A stretch of 64,000 nt of DNA. Origin: Geomonas azotofigens (GTDB lineage Bacteria > Desulfobacterota > Desulfuromonadia > Geobacterales > Geobacteraceae). A program made the translations under genes and the position numbers. Positions within the stretch are counted from its first letter, which is position 1. Every line of letters begins with the position of its first letter. A model generated the notes under the pieces. That model did not search any database, had not been told where the DNA came from, and saw only the letters and a program-made list of their open reading frames with translations. Below, piece after piece: positions 7,389-22,921 of this stretch. The stretch covers positions 1 through 64,000 of the forward strand of contig NZ_JAHLME010000004.1 of NCBI RefSeq assembly GCF_018919395.1, read 5' to 3'.

Positions 7389-9572
7389 ATGAAAAATCTA
7401 AATACAGAGCCTGATACAGCCTTAGGCTGGTCAGTCGATGTCCTCAAGCGCCACCTCTTTTCCGGTGTGCTGCTGCTGAACCTTGTCGTGGCGGGAATGA
7501 TAACCTACGCCCTGGTACAAAGCAGGGAGGCGCACCGCGACCGGACCGCCATAACCACCCAGAACCTGGCCAAGGTCCTCGATGCCAACATCTCCGGCAT
7601 CTTCTCCAAAATAGACGTCGCCTTGCTCGCGGTCTGCGACGAGTACGAGCGCCAGCTTAAAAACGGGGCGGTGACGCCGCAGGAACTGAACCAGTTCATC
7701 GTGCGCCAGCAAAAGAGGCTCCCCGAACTGGTTGCGCTGCGGGCCACAGACCCCGCCGGGTTGGCGGTGTACGGCCCGGAAGTGACGCCGGCCACCACCA
7801 AGAGCCTCGCCCACCGCGACTATTTCACCACGCAACGACAGAACCCGGGCCTGGGGCTGGTCATCTCCAAACCCCTGGTCGGGGGCATCTCCGGAAAGAG
7901 GATGGTCGTGCTGTCCAGGAGAGTAAACTTCCCGAACGGCTCCTTCGCCGGCCTTGTCTATGCCGGCATCACGCTCGACTACCTCTCGCAAAGCTTCGCC
8001 ACCGTCAACGTCGGGAAGCGGGGATTGCTGTCGCTGGTCGCGGCGGACCGGACCCTGCTGGCACGATACCCGAAATTGAATCCACCGCTCGATGCGCCTG
8101 GGGTAAGGATCAACTCGCCGCAGTTCGAGGCTTTCCTCGCCGCACGTCAGGACGCGGGGACGTACCGGACCAAAAGCAGCATCGACGGGCGCGACCGTAT
8201 CTACTCGTTCAGGAAGGTCTCGCTGTCGCAACCGCTCTACGTCTTCGTGGCGCTGGCCACCTCCGACTACCTCGCCAACTGGTACCGGGAGGTTTACGAT
8301 GGCGTCTTTTTCATGCTCGTCTTCATGACCATCACCATCGCCCTCGCCATGGTTTTCAGCCGGCAGTGGGACCGGAGCCGGAAGGCGGAGCAGGCGCTGA
8401 AGACGTTGGAAGACGAGCGGCTGAAGATGGAGAAGCTGGAGTCCCTGGGGGTGCTGGCGGGCGGCATAGCTCACGATTTCAACAACATCCTGACCGGTAT
8501 CCTCGGCAACCTCTCGTTCGCCAAGCTGCAGTTGGCGCCGGAGCACGGCGCGCAATCGCTGCTGGAGGCGGCGGAGAAAGCGGCGCTGCGCGCAGGCGAC
8601 CTGGCCAAGCAGCTCCTTACCTTCGCCCGGGGGGGAGTGCCGGTACGGGAGGTCACCTCGGTAGCGCTCCTGGTCGATGAGGCCGTTTCCCTCACCCTGA
8701 GCGGTTCCAACGTCAAGGGGGTGGTCGAGATCCCGCAGACCCTGAGCGCGGTCCAGGCCGACGTGGGGCAGATGTGCCAGGCCTTCAGCAACATCATCAT
8801 CAACGCGGCACAAGCCATGCCTGACGGCGGGGTCTTGAACATCACGGCCAACGAACTCGTTCTGGATGTCGGCAATCCCGCCAAGCTCCCCCCGGGACCG
8901 TACCTGCGCATCGACTTCACGGACCACGGCGAGGGGATACCGGAGGCTTCTCTCAAGAAGGTTTTCGACCCGTACTTCAGTACCAGGCCCAAGGGGAGGG
9001 GGCTGGGGCTCGCCTCGGCGTACTCCATCGTGACAAGGCACGGCGGAAGCCTCAGCGTCGCTTCCCGTGTCGGCGAGGGGAGCACCTTCACCATCCACCT
9101 GCCGTCACTGGGCAGGCCTCTCCAGCTGCGGGAACCGGAGGCTGCGGTGCCGGGGCTTGAGGACGGCACCCCGCTTTCCATACTGGTCATGGATGATGAG
9201 GAAGTCATACGGCAACTGGCCGAGGGGATGCTGCAGCATCTGGGGCACGAGGTCCGTACCTGTGCGGACGGCGCGGAGGCGGTGGAGCTTTACCGGGGGG
9301 CGCTGCGGGACGGGTCGCCGTACAACCTGGTTCTGGCCGATCTCACCATCCCGGGAGGGATGGGAGGGCGGGAGGCGGCCCAGCAGATCCTGGCGCTTGA
9401 TCCTCAGGCACGCCTCGTGGTGATGAGCGGCTATTCCAACGACCCGGTCATGGCCGACTTCAAGGAGTACGGCTTCGTCAAGGCCCTCCCCAAGCCGTTC
9501 GGGGTCGAGGCGCTGGCCGCGCTCCTCGATTCGCTGGGAGCCGCCACCACGGAGGCAAGGGACAAACGCTGA
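7389..9572 (+). CDS. Cache-domain hybrid histidine kinase with C-terminal receiver
   Basis: About 727 residues. It has a membrane helix near 24-43, a periplasmic dCache-type sensor (HRDYF motif), a second helix near 305-325, and a coiled linker. The dimerisation/phosphoacceptor domain has GGIAHDFNNIL with His about 362. The HATPase has NIIINAAQAM and GRGLGLASAYSIV. The C-terminal receiver starts LVMDDEE, with the phospho-Asp (VLADLTIPGG) near 651 and a KPF lysine. The HDFNN-type kinase fused to a terminal receiver suggests an internal phosphorelay; no output domain is present. The start could be the GTG at 7383 instead, as no strong ribosome-binding site decides between them. Confidence 0.88.
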   Translation: MKNLNTEPDTALGWSVDVLKRHLFSGVLLLNLVVAGMITYALVQSREAHRDRTAITTQNLAKVLDANISGIFSKIDVALLAVCDEYERQLKNGAVTPQELNQFIVRQQKRLPELVALRATDPAGLAVYGPEVTPATTKSLAHRDYFTTQRQNPGLGLVISKPLVGGISGKRMVVLSRRVNFPNGSFAGLVYAGITLDYLSQSFATVNVGKRGLLSLVAADRTLLARYPKLNPPLDAPGVRINSPQFEAFLAARQDAGTYRTKSSIDGRDRIYSFRKVSLSQPLYVFVALATSDYLANWYREVYDGVFFMLVFMTITIALAMVFSRQWDRSRKAEQALKTLEDERLKMEKLESLGVLAGGIAHDFNNILTGILGNLSFAKLQLAPEHGAQSLLEAAEKAALRAGDLAKQLLTFARGGVPVREVTSVALLVDEAVSLTLSGSNVKGVVEIPQTLSAVQADVGQMCQAFSNIIINAAQAMPDGGVLNITANELVLDVGNPAKLPPGPYLRIDFTDHGEGIPEASLKKVFDPYFSTRPKGRGLGLASAYSIVTRHGGSLSVASRVGEGSTFTIHLPSLGRPLQLREPEAAVPGLEDGTPLSILVMDDEEVIRQLAEGMLQHLGHEVRTCADGAEAVELYRGALRDGSPYNLVLADLTIPGGMGGREAAQQILALDPQARLVVMSGYSNDPVMADFKEYGFVKALPKPFGVEALAALLDSLGAATTEARDKR

Positions 9573-9991
9573 CTACGGGCAGCCGCTGGAACAGTCCCGT
9601 TTGGTCTCGCAGACGCCTTCTTCCCTGATATATCGATCAGGTAAGGTGGCATCGTTCAAGATGTTCGGGCAGGATGGGTGGCCGGACACTTTCTGCCATT
9701 GATCGTCTTCCTGATGGCGGATTCGAATGACACTTTTACTTTTCCCCTTAATTGTAAAAAATCAACTTTGATGTACTATCTAGGATGTGCCGCGGCATTA
9801 CGGGGCGGAGTTTACTGTCATCGTGATTTCGCTGTGGGATACCGGCGCTGGTGTGACACATTGCACCCGGGAGATTACTTTTGGTTTGACTGAACATATA
9901 TCCTCTACTGACAGTGGAGGGGTTGGCGCACTCTGGATAAACCCACAGAGAAACGGCAAGGTTTCTGAAGCGGCCGTTGCTAAGGACACGC
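9573..9991. other. Non-coding gap before the kinase operon
   Basis: About 420 bases without a convincing gene. It probably holds the promoter of the four-kinase operon, but no good -35/-10 pair is certain. Two overlapping hairpins just before the start of the next gene (AGAAAC/GTTTCT and AACGGC/GCCGTT) cannot form together, so a leader-based control is possible. It does not match a c-di-GMP riboswitch. Confidence 0.4.
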
Positions 9992-12483
<2,492 letters not shown>

Positions 12484-12487
<4 letters not shown>

Positions 12488-14679
12488 GCCGGCGCCGGAC
12501 GCACTGGAGCGTACCCGCGGTGGTGCTGTCGGGGCTGCTGGTCACCTTGGTGCTCTTCTTCCTGGTGCGGCGCTCGGAACTCGCTTCCTTCGATTCGCGC
12601 CTGGAACGTGACGTCGCCAACTGTGCCGACACCTTCGGCAACAAGGTCGATGACACCCGGCTGGTGCTCCTGGCCCTGCGCAACCACTTCGTCTCCAGCA
12701 AGGAGGTGAGCAGGGGCGAGTTCGCCTCCTTCACCGGTCCCTTTCTGAAGGAGCGCACCGAGATCAAGGCGCTGTCCTGGAATCCCGCCGTGGCGCGCAC
12801 CCAGAGGGTGCCTTTCGAGGAGCGGGGGCGCAGGGAGGTGAACCCCGGTTTCGCCCTTACCGAGCGCGGCGCGAGCGGGGTGCGCGTCCCGGCAGGGGAG
12901 CGCCCTTTTTACTACCCGGTGTGGTACATCGAGCCGATGGCGGACAACGGCAAGGCCGTCGGCTTCGACGTGGGATCGGACCCGGTGCGGCTCGCCGCGC
13001 TGGAGCGGGCGCGTGACACCGGGCAACCGGTGTCGACGGAACGGATCAAGCTGGTGCAGGATCGCACCTCGACCCACAGCGTCCTCGTCTTTTACCCGGT
13101 CTATGCGGGGGGGCTCCCCCCCGGCGGGGTGGCGGAGCGCAGGGGGACGTTTCAGGGCGCGACCGTGGCCGTGCTCAACATCGAGAAGCTCCTGCAGGCG
13201 ACCTTCGGCGACGCGACCCCGTCCGGCCTCGATTTCGACCTGCTCGACCTCTCCGCCCCACAACGCGAACAACTGCTCTACCGCTGGAGCGCGCGGCGCC
13301 CGGGGGGCGCGGCGTGGTACGCACCGCTGCTCCCCCCCTCCCGGACCCTGGTCAGGACCTTCGAGTTCGGCGGGCGCCGGTGGGGGATGAGGCTTGTCCC
13401 CAGCGCGGAGTACCTCGAACGCAACGCGCCGGTGGCCTATTGGCTGCTGCTGCCGGCGGGGGCGCTGCTCAGCATCTTCCTTGGGCTGTACTTCCGCGGG
13501 CTCTACGCGCAGCGCGAGGACCTGGAGCGGTTGGTCCTGGCCAGGACCGCGGAACTGCGCTCCAGCGAGGCGACCCTGCGGGAACTGAACGCCCATCTCG
13601 AGGAACGGGTCAAGGACAGGACCGGCAAGCTGGAGGCCGCCATCGAGGCGCTGTCGCAGGCCAAGGAGCGGGCCGAAGTGGGGAGCCGGGCGAAGAGCAT
13701 CTTCCTGGCTCACATGAGCCACGAGATCCGCACGCCGCTGAACGCCATCCTCGGTTTCAGCCAGATCGCCCTGCACGATGCCACCCTCACCGCGGAGAGC
13801 CGCCACAACCTGGAGATCATCAACCGCTCCGGCGAACAGCTCCTGGCGCTGATCAACGACGTGATCGAGGTGGCCAGGATCGAGTCGGGGAGCGCCAGCG
13901 TGGAGCACGGCGTCTTTGAGCTTCCCGCGCTTTTGGAGGAGGTGGTGGCGGGTTTTCGCGACAAGGCGTGCGCGAAGGACCTGCAGCTGATGCACGAACC
14001 GGCGGGGGAACTGCCGCGCTACGCGGCGGGCGACGAGAAAAAGATCCGCCACGTGCTGGGCGACCTGATCGGCAACGCCATCAAGTTCACCCGGGAGGGA
14101 GGGGTCTCGGTGCGCAGCCGCACCGGCGCCCGCGACGGTCGGCAGTGGCTGGAGGTGGAGGTCGAAGACAGCGGGCCGGGCATCGCGCCCGAGGACCAGG
14201 AGCGGATCTTCAACGCCTTCGAACAGGGGCGGGTGGGGGAGGCGGACCTGGGAGGGACCGGGCTCGGCTTGACCATCAGCCGGCAGTACGCCCGTTTTCT
14301 GGGCGGCGATCTCACGGTGCGGAGCACACCCGGAACGGGCTCCTGTTTCCGCCTCATCCTTCCCTTGGACCAGGCCACCGCCCAGCAACTGGCGGCTGCC
14401 CTCGGGAGCCGGCCGGATGGCGGCAGCATGGAGCGACAGCCGGAACCGGCGTCGGCGGAACTGGACCAGGAGCTGGCGCGCTTGCCGCTGGAACTGTGCC
14501 AGCTTCTCGCCGCGGCTGCCCGGGCGCTGGACAAGAACTCGCTCCTTGAGCTGTTGCAGTCGGTGGCGCAAAGCGCCCCCGGGGTGGCCCGGAGGCTGCG
14601 GGGGCTGGCGGAGAGCTACCGTTTCGACCTGATCGAGGAGCTGGTCGCGCAGGCGGGAGCGGGAGAGCGGCAGGGGTGA
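12484..14679 (+). CDS. CHASE-domain sensor histidine kinase
   Basis: 731 residues, starting at a TTG that overlaps the previous TGA (TTGA). A membrane helix near 9-28 is followed by a CHASE-type periplasmic sensor (about 55-250, [10 protein letters not shown]), a second helix near 320-338, and a coiled coil. HisKA has [12 protein letters not shown] (His about 413), and HATPase has DLIGNAIKF and GTGLGLTIS. There is no receiver. The core is a close paralogue of the previous gene's core (same [14 protein letters not shown] and LLALINDV segments), and the tail ending [12 protein letters not shown] matches the previous gene's tail. The pair therefore arose by duplication with a sensor swap. Confidence 0.88.
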
Positions 14680-14715
14680 CACGGGGGACGCCCCGCCAAG
14701 CGACAGGGAGCGGAA

Positions 14716-15981
14716 ATGACAAAGAGCAGAGCAAATATCCTGGTGGTCGACGACACCCCGGCCAACCTGCAGTTGCTGGAGTCGATCATCCAGGAGCGCG
14801 GCTACACCGTCCGGGCCGCCATCAACGGCCGGCTGGCCATCAAGGCGGCGCGGCTCCAGGTCCCCGACCTGGTCATGCTGGACATTAACATGCCCGAGAT
14901 GAACGGCTTCGAGGTCTGCCGGGAACTGAAGGGCGACCCGCGGCTGGCCGGCATCCCGGTGATCTTCGTTTCGGCGGCGGTGGAAACCGCGGACAAATTG
15001 CGCGCCTTCGAGGAGGGTGGGGTGGACTACGTCACCAAGCCGTTCCAGCCGCTGGAGGTGCTGGCCCGGGTGGAGACCCACCTCGAACTGGCCCGCATGC
15101 GCGCCGAGCTCGAGCGGCAAAACGGGGTCCTGGCACAGACGCTGCGGGACCTGACCCGGGCGCAGGCGCACCTGGTGCAGTCCGAGAAGATGGCGGCGCT
15201 GGGGCTTCTGACCGCCGGCGTCGCCCACGAACTCAACAACCCCCTCAATTTCATCTCTGCCAGCGTGCAGGGGCTGCAAAAGACCGTGGCCCCGGTTGAC
15301 GAGCTGATGGCGCTGTGCCAGGACCTCTCCGGGACGGCGCCCGACGAGGCGCTGCGGCGCATCCGGCACTGGAGCAGCCAAAACCACCCGGGCGAGTTGC
15401 GCCAGGACATGAACGAGCTGGTCAGTAACGCCTGCTACGGCGCCAACCGGGCCGCCGAGATCGTCGCCAGCCTGCGCATATTCTCCCGCCTGGACGAGGC
15501 AGACAGAAAGAGCGTCAACCTGCACGAGTGCCTGGATGCGGCGCTGCTGCTTTTGCACAACCGCTACAAGGACCACATCCGCATCGAACGCGACTACGGC
15601 GACCTCCCCCTGTGGCTGTGCCAGCCGGGACGGCTCAACCAGGTGTTCATGAACCTGTTGGGCAACGCCGTGGACGCCATCGACGCCAAGTCCGCTCCCG
15701 CGGGTGACGACGAGATCCGGATCAGCACCAGGATGCAGGAGCGCGACGGGCGCTGCTGCGCCGTGGTGGAGATCGCCGACACCGGCACCGGCCTGAGCGA
15801 CGAGGTCAGACCGCACCTCTTCGAGCCTTTCTTCACCACCAAGGAGGTGGGGAAGGGCGTCGGCCTCGGGCTCGCCATCTCCCACGGCATCATCCGCGAC
15901 CACCAGGGGAGCATCGAGGTGGAGAGCCGGGCCGGGCAGGGGACCCTGTTCCGGGTGGTGCTGCCGCAGTTTGAAGCCTAG
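14716..15981 (+). CDS. Receiver-histidine kinase without membrane sensor
   Basis: 421 residues, start supported by AGGGAGCGGA. An N-terminal receiver (ILVVDDTPAN, phospho-Asp in MLDINMP about 56, KPF lysine) is followed by a coiled coil, a phosphoacceptor domain (AGVAHELNNPLNF, His about 171) and HATPase (NLLGNAVDAI, GLGLAISHGI). It has no membrane helix, so it is cytoplasmic and probably takes its signal by phosphotransfer to its receiver, likely from the neighbouring kinases. Lies between the CHASE kinase and the multi-domain kinase in one operon. Confidence 0.88.
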   Translation: MTKSRANILVVDDTPANLQLLESIIQERGYTVRAAINGRLAIKAARLQVPDLVMLDINMPEMNGFEVCRELKGDPRLAGIPVIFVSAAVETADKLRAFEEGGVDYVTKPFQPLEVLARVETHLELARMRAELERQNGVLAQTLRDLTRAQAHLVQSEKMAALGLLTAGVAHELNNPLNFISASVQGLQKTVAPVDELMALCQDLSGTAPDEALRRIRHWSSQNHPGELRQDMNELVSNACYGANRAAEIVASLRIFSRLDEADRKSVNLHECLDAALLLLHNRYKDHIRIERDYGDLPLWLCQPGRLNQVFMNLLGNAVDAIDAKSAPAGDDEIRISTRMQERDGRCCAVVEIADTGTGLSDEVRPHLFEPFFTTKEVGKGVGLGLAISHGIIRDHQGSIEVESRAGQGTLFRVVLPQFEA

Positions 15982-15997
15982 GAAAGGAAGTGACGTC

Positions 15998-18277
15998 ATG
16001 GAAGAGCCGCAAGCCGCCAAACCCAAACTCCTTTACGTCGACGACGAGCGCCCCAACCTGGTGGCGTTACGGGCGCTGCTGCGCGATACCTATGAGGTGT
16101 TGATAGCGGAGACGGCACATGAGGCGTTCCTGCTGCTCGAGGACCAGGACATCCCCCTGATCGTGTCCGACCAGCGCATGCCGGGTATGACCGGCACCCA
16201 GTTCCTGGAGAAGGTGGCCGAGGCCTATCCCCACAACGCCCGTATGATTCTGACCGGTTACGCGGACATCGAGGCCGTCATCGATGCCATCAACCGCAGC
16301 CAGATCTACTACTACTTCAAGAAGCCGTGGAACGAGACCGAGATCCGCCTTACCCTGGCCAACGCGCTGGAGTCGGTGCAGACGCGCCGCAAGCTGATCG
16401 ACAGTGAGCGCCGCTTCCGCAGCACCTTCGAGCAGGCGGGGCTGGGCATCGCCCACCTCCAGCTGCACGGCGAGGTGCTGAGGGCGAACTGCCAGCTGCA
16501 GGATTTCCTGGGGAGAACGGAAGCGGAACTGCTGGGCCAGCCTTTTCGTTGCTGGTTCGCCGAGTTCGACGCCGAGGAACTGCTGCCGGCGCCGGGCCGG
16601 GTCGTGGTGCGGGAGGCCTCCGTTCCCACCCCCAGGGGGGCGCGCTGGAGTCGGCTCACCTCATCGGTCTCCCTGGACAGCAGGGGGGCTCCCGATTACC
16701 TGATCGCCCTGGTGGACGACCTGACCGATCGCCGCCATACCGAGGAACAGGTCCTCAAGCTGTCGCACGCCGTCGAACAGTGTCCGGTGTCCATCCGCAT
16801 CACGGACCGGGACGGGGTGGTCGAGTTCGTCAACCCGAGGTTCATCGAGATGACGGGGTACGCGGCGCAGGACGTGGTCGGCAAGCCCGCGGACATCTTT
16901 CTCGCCGCGCAGCAGGACGCCGGCCAGGCGCAAAGCGAGCTCAGGGCCTGCCTCGCCGCCGGCACCCCCTGGGAGGGGGAGCTCATGAACCGGAGAAAGG
17001 ACGGCGCGCCCTTCTGGGCCCGGATCACCGTCTCGCCCATCTGCAACAAAGGGGGGGAGGTGACCCACTACCTGATCCTGAAGGACGACATCACCGAGCG
17101 GCACAAGCTCGAGGAGCAGCTCCGGCAGTCGCAGAAGATGGAAGCCATCGGACAGCTCGCCGGCGGCGTCGCCCACGATTTCAACAACATCCTGATGGTG
17201 ATCATGGGGTACGGCTCCATGCTCACCGCGGACGCTCTGCTCGCGCCCCAGCAAAAGGAGAAGGTGGAGCACATCCTCGAGTCGGCGGACAAGGGGGCAC
17301 AGTTGACCGCGAGCCTGCTGGCCTTCTCCCGCAAACAGGTGATGAAGCTCGAAGTGGTGAATCTCAACGACGTGATCCTGCACGTGGAGAAGTTCCTGAA
17401 CCGGGTCATCGGCGAGGACGTCCAGCTCAGGCCGCTGGTAAGCGTCACGCCCCTGCCCGTCAACGTCGACTGCGGCCAGATCGAGCAGGTGCTCATGAAC
17501 CTGGCCACCAACGCCCGCGACGCCATGCCCAAGGGGGGCGTGCTGGCCATAGAGGCCACGCGCCAGGTGATCGAGGAGCGCCACCTGATGCCTCACGACG
17601 CGGTGGAGCCCGGGGTCTACGCGGTCATCTCGGTCTCCGACACCGGCCTGGGCATGGACGAGACCACCCGGTCCAGGCTCTTCGAGCCCTTTTTCACCAC
17701 CAAGGAACAGGGGAAGGGGACCGGCCTCGGCATGTCCATCGTGTACGGCATCGTGAAGCAGCATAACGGTTTCATCAACGTCTACAGCGAGCCTGGCCTG
17801 GGCACCACCTTCAGGATCTACCTGCCGCTCATGGAGAGCGCGGAGTCGGCCGAGCAACAGCGGGGGAGCTACGATCCTCCCAAGGCCGGCTCCGAGACCA
17901 TCCTGGTCGCCGAGGACGAGCCGGTCCTGCGCGAAATGCTGGAGAGCATCCTGGCCGAGTACGGCTACCAGGTGATCCTGGCCGAGGATGGCCTGGATGC
18001 GGTCGAGAAGTTTCGCGAGGCGGGCGGGGTGGACCTGGTGCTGATGGACATGATCATGCCGAGGATGAACGGCAGGGAGGCCTGCGACGCCATCAGGGCC
18101 ATCGCCCCGGAGGTGAAGGTCGCCTTCACCAGCGGCTACACCCGCGACTTCGTTTACCTGCGCGATTCGGTAGATGCCGGGACCGAACTGATCATGAAGC
18201 CGGTGCAGCCGCTGGAGCTTTTGAGGCGGGTCAGGGACATCCTGGACAGGGAAGCGGCGCCGGGAGCACCCGGCTAG
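15998..18277 (+). CDS. Receiver-PAS-PAS-kinase-receiver hybrid protein
   Basis: 759 residues; the ATG at 15998 has AAGGAAG upstream. Receiver 1 has YVDDERPNL and VSDQRMPGM (Asp about 58), the RpfG-like type. Two PAS domains follow (about 130-245 and 255-375). The kinase core has GGVAHDFNNIL (His about 393), NLATNARDAM and GTGLGMSIVYGI. Receiver 2 has LVAEDEP and LMDMIMPRM (Asp about 684). It has no membrane helix, so it is cytoplasmic. With receivers at both ends it could accept and pass on phosphate, and is the last gene of the four-kinase operon. The last stretch of the previous gene may contribute its ribosome-binding region. Confidence 0.88.
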   Translation: MEEPQAAKPKLLYVDDERPNLVALRALLRDTYEVLIAETAHEAFLLLEDQDIPLIVSDQRMPGMTGTQFLEKVAEAYPHNARMILTGYADIEAVIDAINRSQIYYYFKKPWNETEIRLTLANALESVQTRRKLIDSERRFRSTFEQAGLGIAHLQLHGEVLRANCQLQDFLGRTEAELLGQPFRCWFAEFDAEELLPAPGRVVVREASVPTPRGARWSRLTSSVSLDSRGAPDYLIALVDDLTDRRHTEEQVLKLSHAVEQCPVSIRITDRDGVVEFVNPRFIEMTGYAAQDVVGKPADIFLAAQQDAGQAQSELRACLAAGTPWEGELMNRRKDGAPFWARITVSPICNKGGEVTHYLILKDDITERHKLEEQLRQSQKMEAIGQLAGGVAHDFNNILMVIMGYGSMLTADALLAPQQKEKVEHILESADKGAQLTASLLAFSRKQVMKLEVVNLNDVILHVEKFLNRVIGEDVQLRPLVSVTPLPVNVDCGQIEQVLMNLATNARDAMPKGGVLAIEATRQVIEERHLMPHDAVEPGVYAVISVSDTGLGMDETTRSRLFEPFFTTKEQGKGTGLGMSIVYGIVKQHNGFINVYSEPGLGTTFRIYLPLMESAESAEQQRGSYDPPKAGSETILVAEDEPVLREMLESILAEYGYQVILAEDGLDAVEKFREAGGVDLVLMDMIMPRMNGREACDAIRAIAPEVKVAFTSGYTRDFVYLRDSVDAGTELIMKPVQPLELLRRVRDILDREAAPGAPG

Positions 18278-18298
18278 GGGTACCTGGTGGGAAAAGGC

Positions 18299-18316
18299 CT
18301 CCCCGGCGGCGGGGAG
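18299..18316. terminator. GC-rich hairpin between convergent genes
   Basis: CTCCCCG pairs with CGGGGAG around a 4-base loop in the gap between two converging genes. There is no T run, so it is a weak or bidirectional transcript end at best. Confidence 0.45.
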
Positions 18317-18380
18317 TCTCGAGGCTAATCCGGGCCTAGGGGAGGGGTGGAGCGGAGAGGAGCGGTGCGCCGCAGCGGCC

Positions 18381-21248
<2,868 letters not shown>

Positions 21249-21424
21249 CGCTTACGGCGTCCTTGCAACGATAAAGTGGAGGATGCTGCCATCATACGTA
21301 TCGGCACGTTGAGTGAAAAGTTGAGGTGCCCGGAAAGGCACAGGGGGGGCGGCGGATCGTTGAAAAAGGCGACGTGGTCGCTACACTTTGTTGGCTGTTT
21401 TTCATAAAAGAGCGGAGGCGCGCC

Positions 21425-22921
21425 ATGGAAAGCTACAAGGAAATTGTCGCTATAGTCCTCGCGGGAGCCACCGCTTTCTTCTACCTCCTCTGGTTCTTTC
21501 TCCCCCCCATCCGCCTGGTCTGGCGCTGCCTCTCCATCCAGGAAAACCTCCCGGTCTTGAACACCCTGAAGGCGTGCTATGACTCCGCCTGGCCCTTCCG
21601 CCCCGCCATGTTCAGAAGGCAGATGCGGCTTTGGCTCGAACTGAGACTCCTGCACCCCAAGCCGCGCCGGAAGCCGAGATGGTTTTTCGACCCCAGGACC
21701 AAGCGCTACCAGCTGCAGTACGACGACACCGGTTACCGTCAGGAGGTGGCCGAGTGGAAACGCGCCACCCGCGCCAAGTTCGGGGCGTTGAAGATAAAGG
21801 AGAAGGGGCCGGTGATCGAGGTGGTGGATGCCTTCCGCCTGAACGACGACAGCACCAAGGACGGCATCAAGCGGTACCTCCTCGCCGTGTCGCAGTTGAG
21901 ACTCTCGCTGGACGAAGAGGCCTCCTTTCTCTGCAGCGTGAAGATCGAGCACGGCTTTTTGTTGCCGCTGAACCTCCTGGCGGGGCTCATGTCCCGCTTC
22001 GCCGACGACTGGGGCCCGATCATCTCATGTTACGACCGGATGGCCAGCCGGGCCTTCTCGGCGCCGCAGATGACCATCTTCAACCTGTGGCTTTTGTGGG
22101 GACCGAGCGTGCCGATCTGCTGCTGCGACCAGTGGGCCGGGCCGGTCACGCTGCAGTACGGCTTCGGGGACGAGAACAGCTCGGTGCGGGTCAGGGTGAG
22201 GGACGAGAGAAAAGAGCAACTGCTGGCGGACCTGCGCAAGGCGGTGGCGGGACGGAACAGCACCGCCCACCCCGCGTTGCACGCGAGCATCACCGGGAGG
22301 CTCTGGCCCCCGAGCAGCTTCTTCCAGGGTGAGATCTGCGGGGCGCAGCAGGAGCTTTTGAATCCGGACCGCGAGGCCTTCATCCTCGAGTACGAGGGGC
22401 ACAGCGTGATCGGCAACCCGGCGAGTTCCCGGCTCTTCTACACCGGGTACGTCTGGGCGCTCTTCGTGGTGGGGAGGGAACAGAAGCCTTCCGGGGAGCA
22501 GGTGCGCCAGGAGCCGTGGCTGCACGTGATCCCCTTCTTCGAGCATGGCAACATCGTGGACGAGTCCTGCTACAACATGGCCAAGCTGCAGCTGGCGCTC
22601 AAGGTGATCAACTTCGTGAAGACCAGCGGCCACCTGGAGGCCGACCCGGGGCTCGCCCCCCTGAGGCTTTGGTACGTCTGCGCCCTGGACGACTCCGGGT
22701 GCGGCCGGGACATCGGGGTGCTCCCAAAGGGGAAGACCATTCGGAGGACCCTCGATGAACTGCTGTCGGAGAGCGAGCACCGGCCGCTCAAGAAGCGGAT
22801 CATCACCGATGACCGCGGCTATTGCCAGTTCCTGTCGGGGTGCCACCTCTCCACGATGGTGTCCGAGCTGTTCGATACCATCGCGACCGAGGCGGGGCGC
22901 GCCGGGAGCCGGCGGGGTTAG
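21425..22921 (+). CDS. Membrane-anchored protein of unknown function
   Basis: 498 residues from the ATG at 21425 (GCGGAGG upstream). One N-terminal helix (about 8-28) is followed by a long soluble part with a Trp- and Arg-rich stretch (LWLELRLLHPKPRRKPRWFF) and two Cys-rich spots (PICCCDQWAG, DDSGCGRD). I do not recognise a family. It ends overlapping by four bases the stop of the convergent DUF4337 gene. Confidence 0.7.
   Translation: MESYKEIVAIVLAGATAFFYLLWFFLPPIRLVWRCLSIQENLPVLNTLKACYDSAWPFRPAMFRRQMRLWLELRLLHPKPRRKPRWFFDPRTKRYQLQYDDTGYRQEVAEWKRATRAKFGALKIKEKGPVIEVVDAFRLNDDSTKDGIKRYLLAVSQLRLSLDEEASFLCSVKIEHGFLLPLNLLAGLMSRFADDWGPIISCYDRMASRAFSAPQMTIFNLWLLWGPSVPICCCDQWAGPVTLQYGFGDENSSVRVRVRDERKEQLLADLRKAVAGRNSTAHPALHASITGRLWPPSSFFQGEICGAQQELLNPDREAFILEYEGHSVIGNPASSRLFYTGYVWALFVVGREQKPSGEQVRQEPWLHVIPFFEHGNIVDESCYNMAKLQLALKVINFVKTSGHLEADPGLAPLRLWYVCALDDSGCGRDIGVLPKGKTIRRTLDELLSESEHRPLKKRIITDDRGYCQFLSGCHLSTMVSELFDTIATEAGRAGSRRG

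Noticed and set aside
9678-9893. 71-codon plus-strand frame in the gap before the kinase operon
   Set aside because: No ribosome-binding site, odd composition and no recognisable domain; more likely leader DNA.
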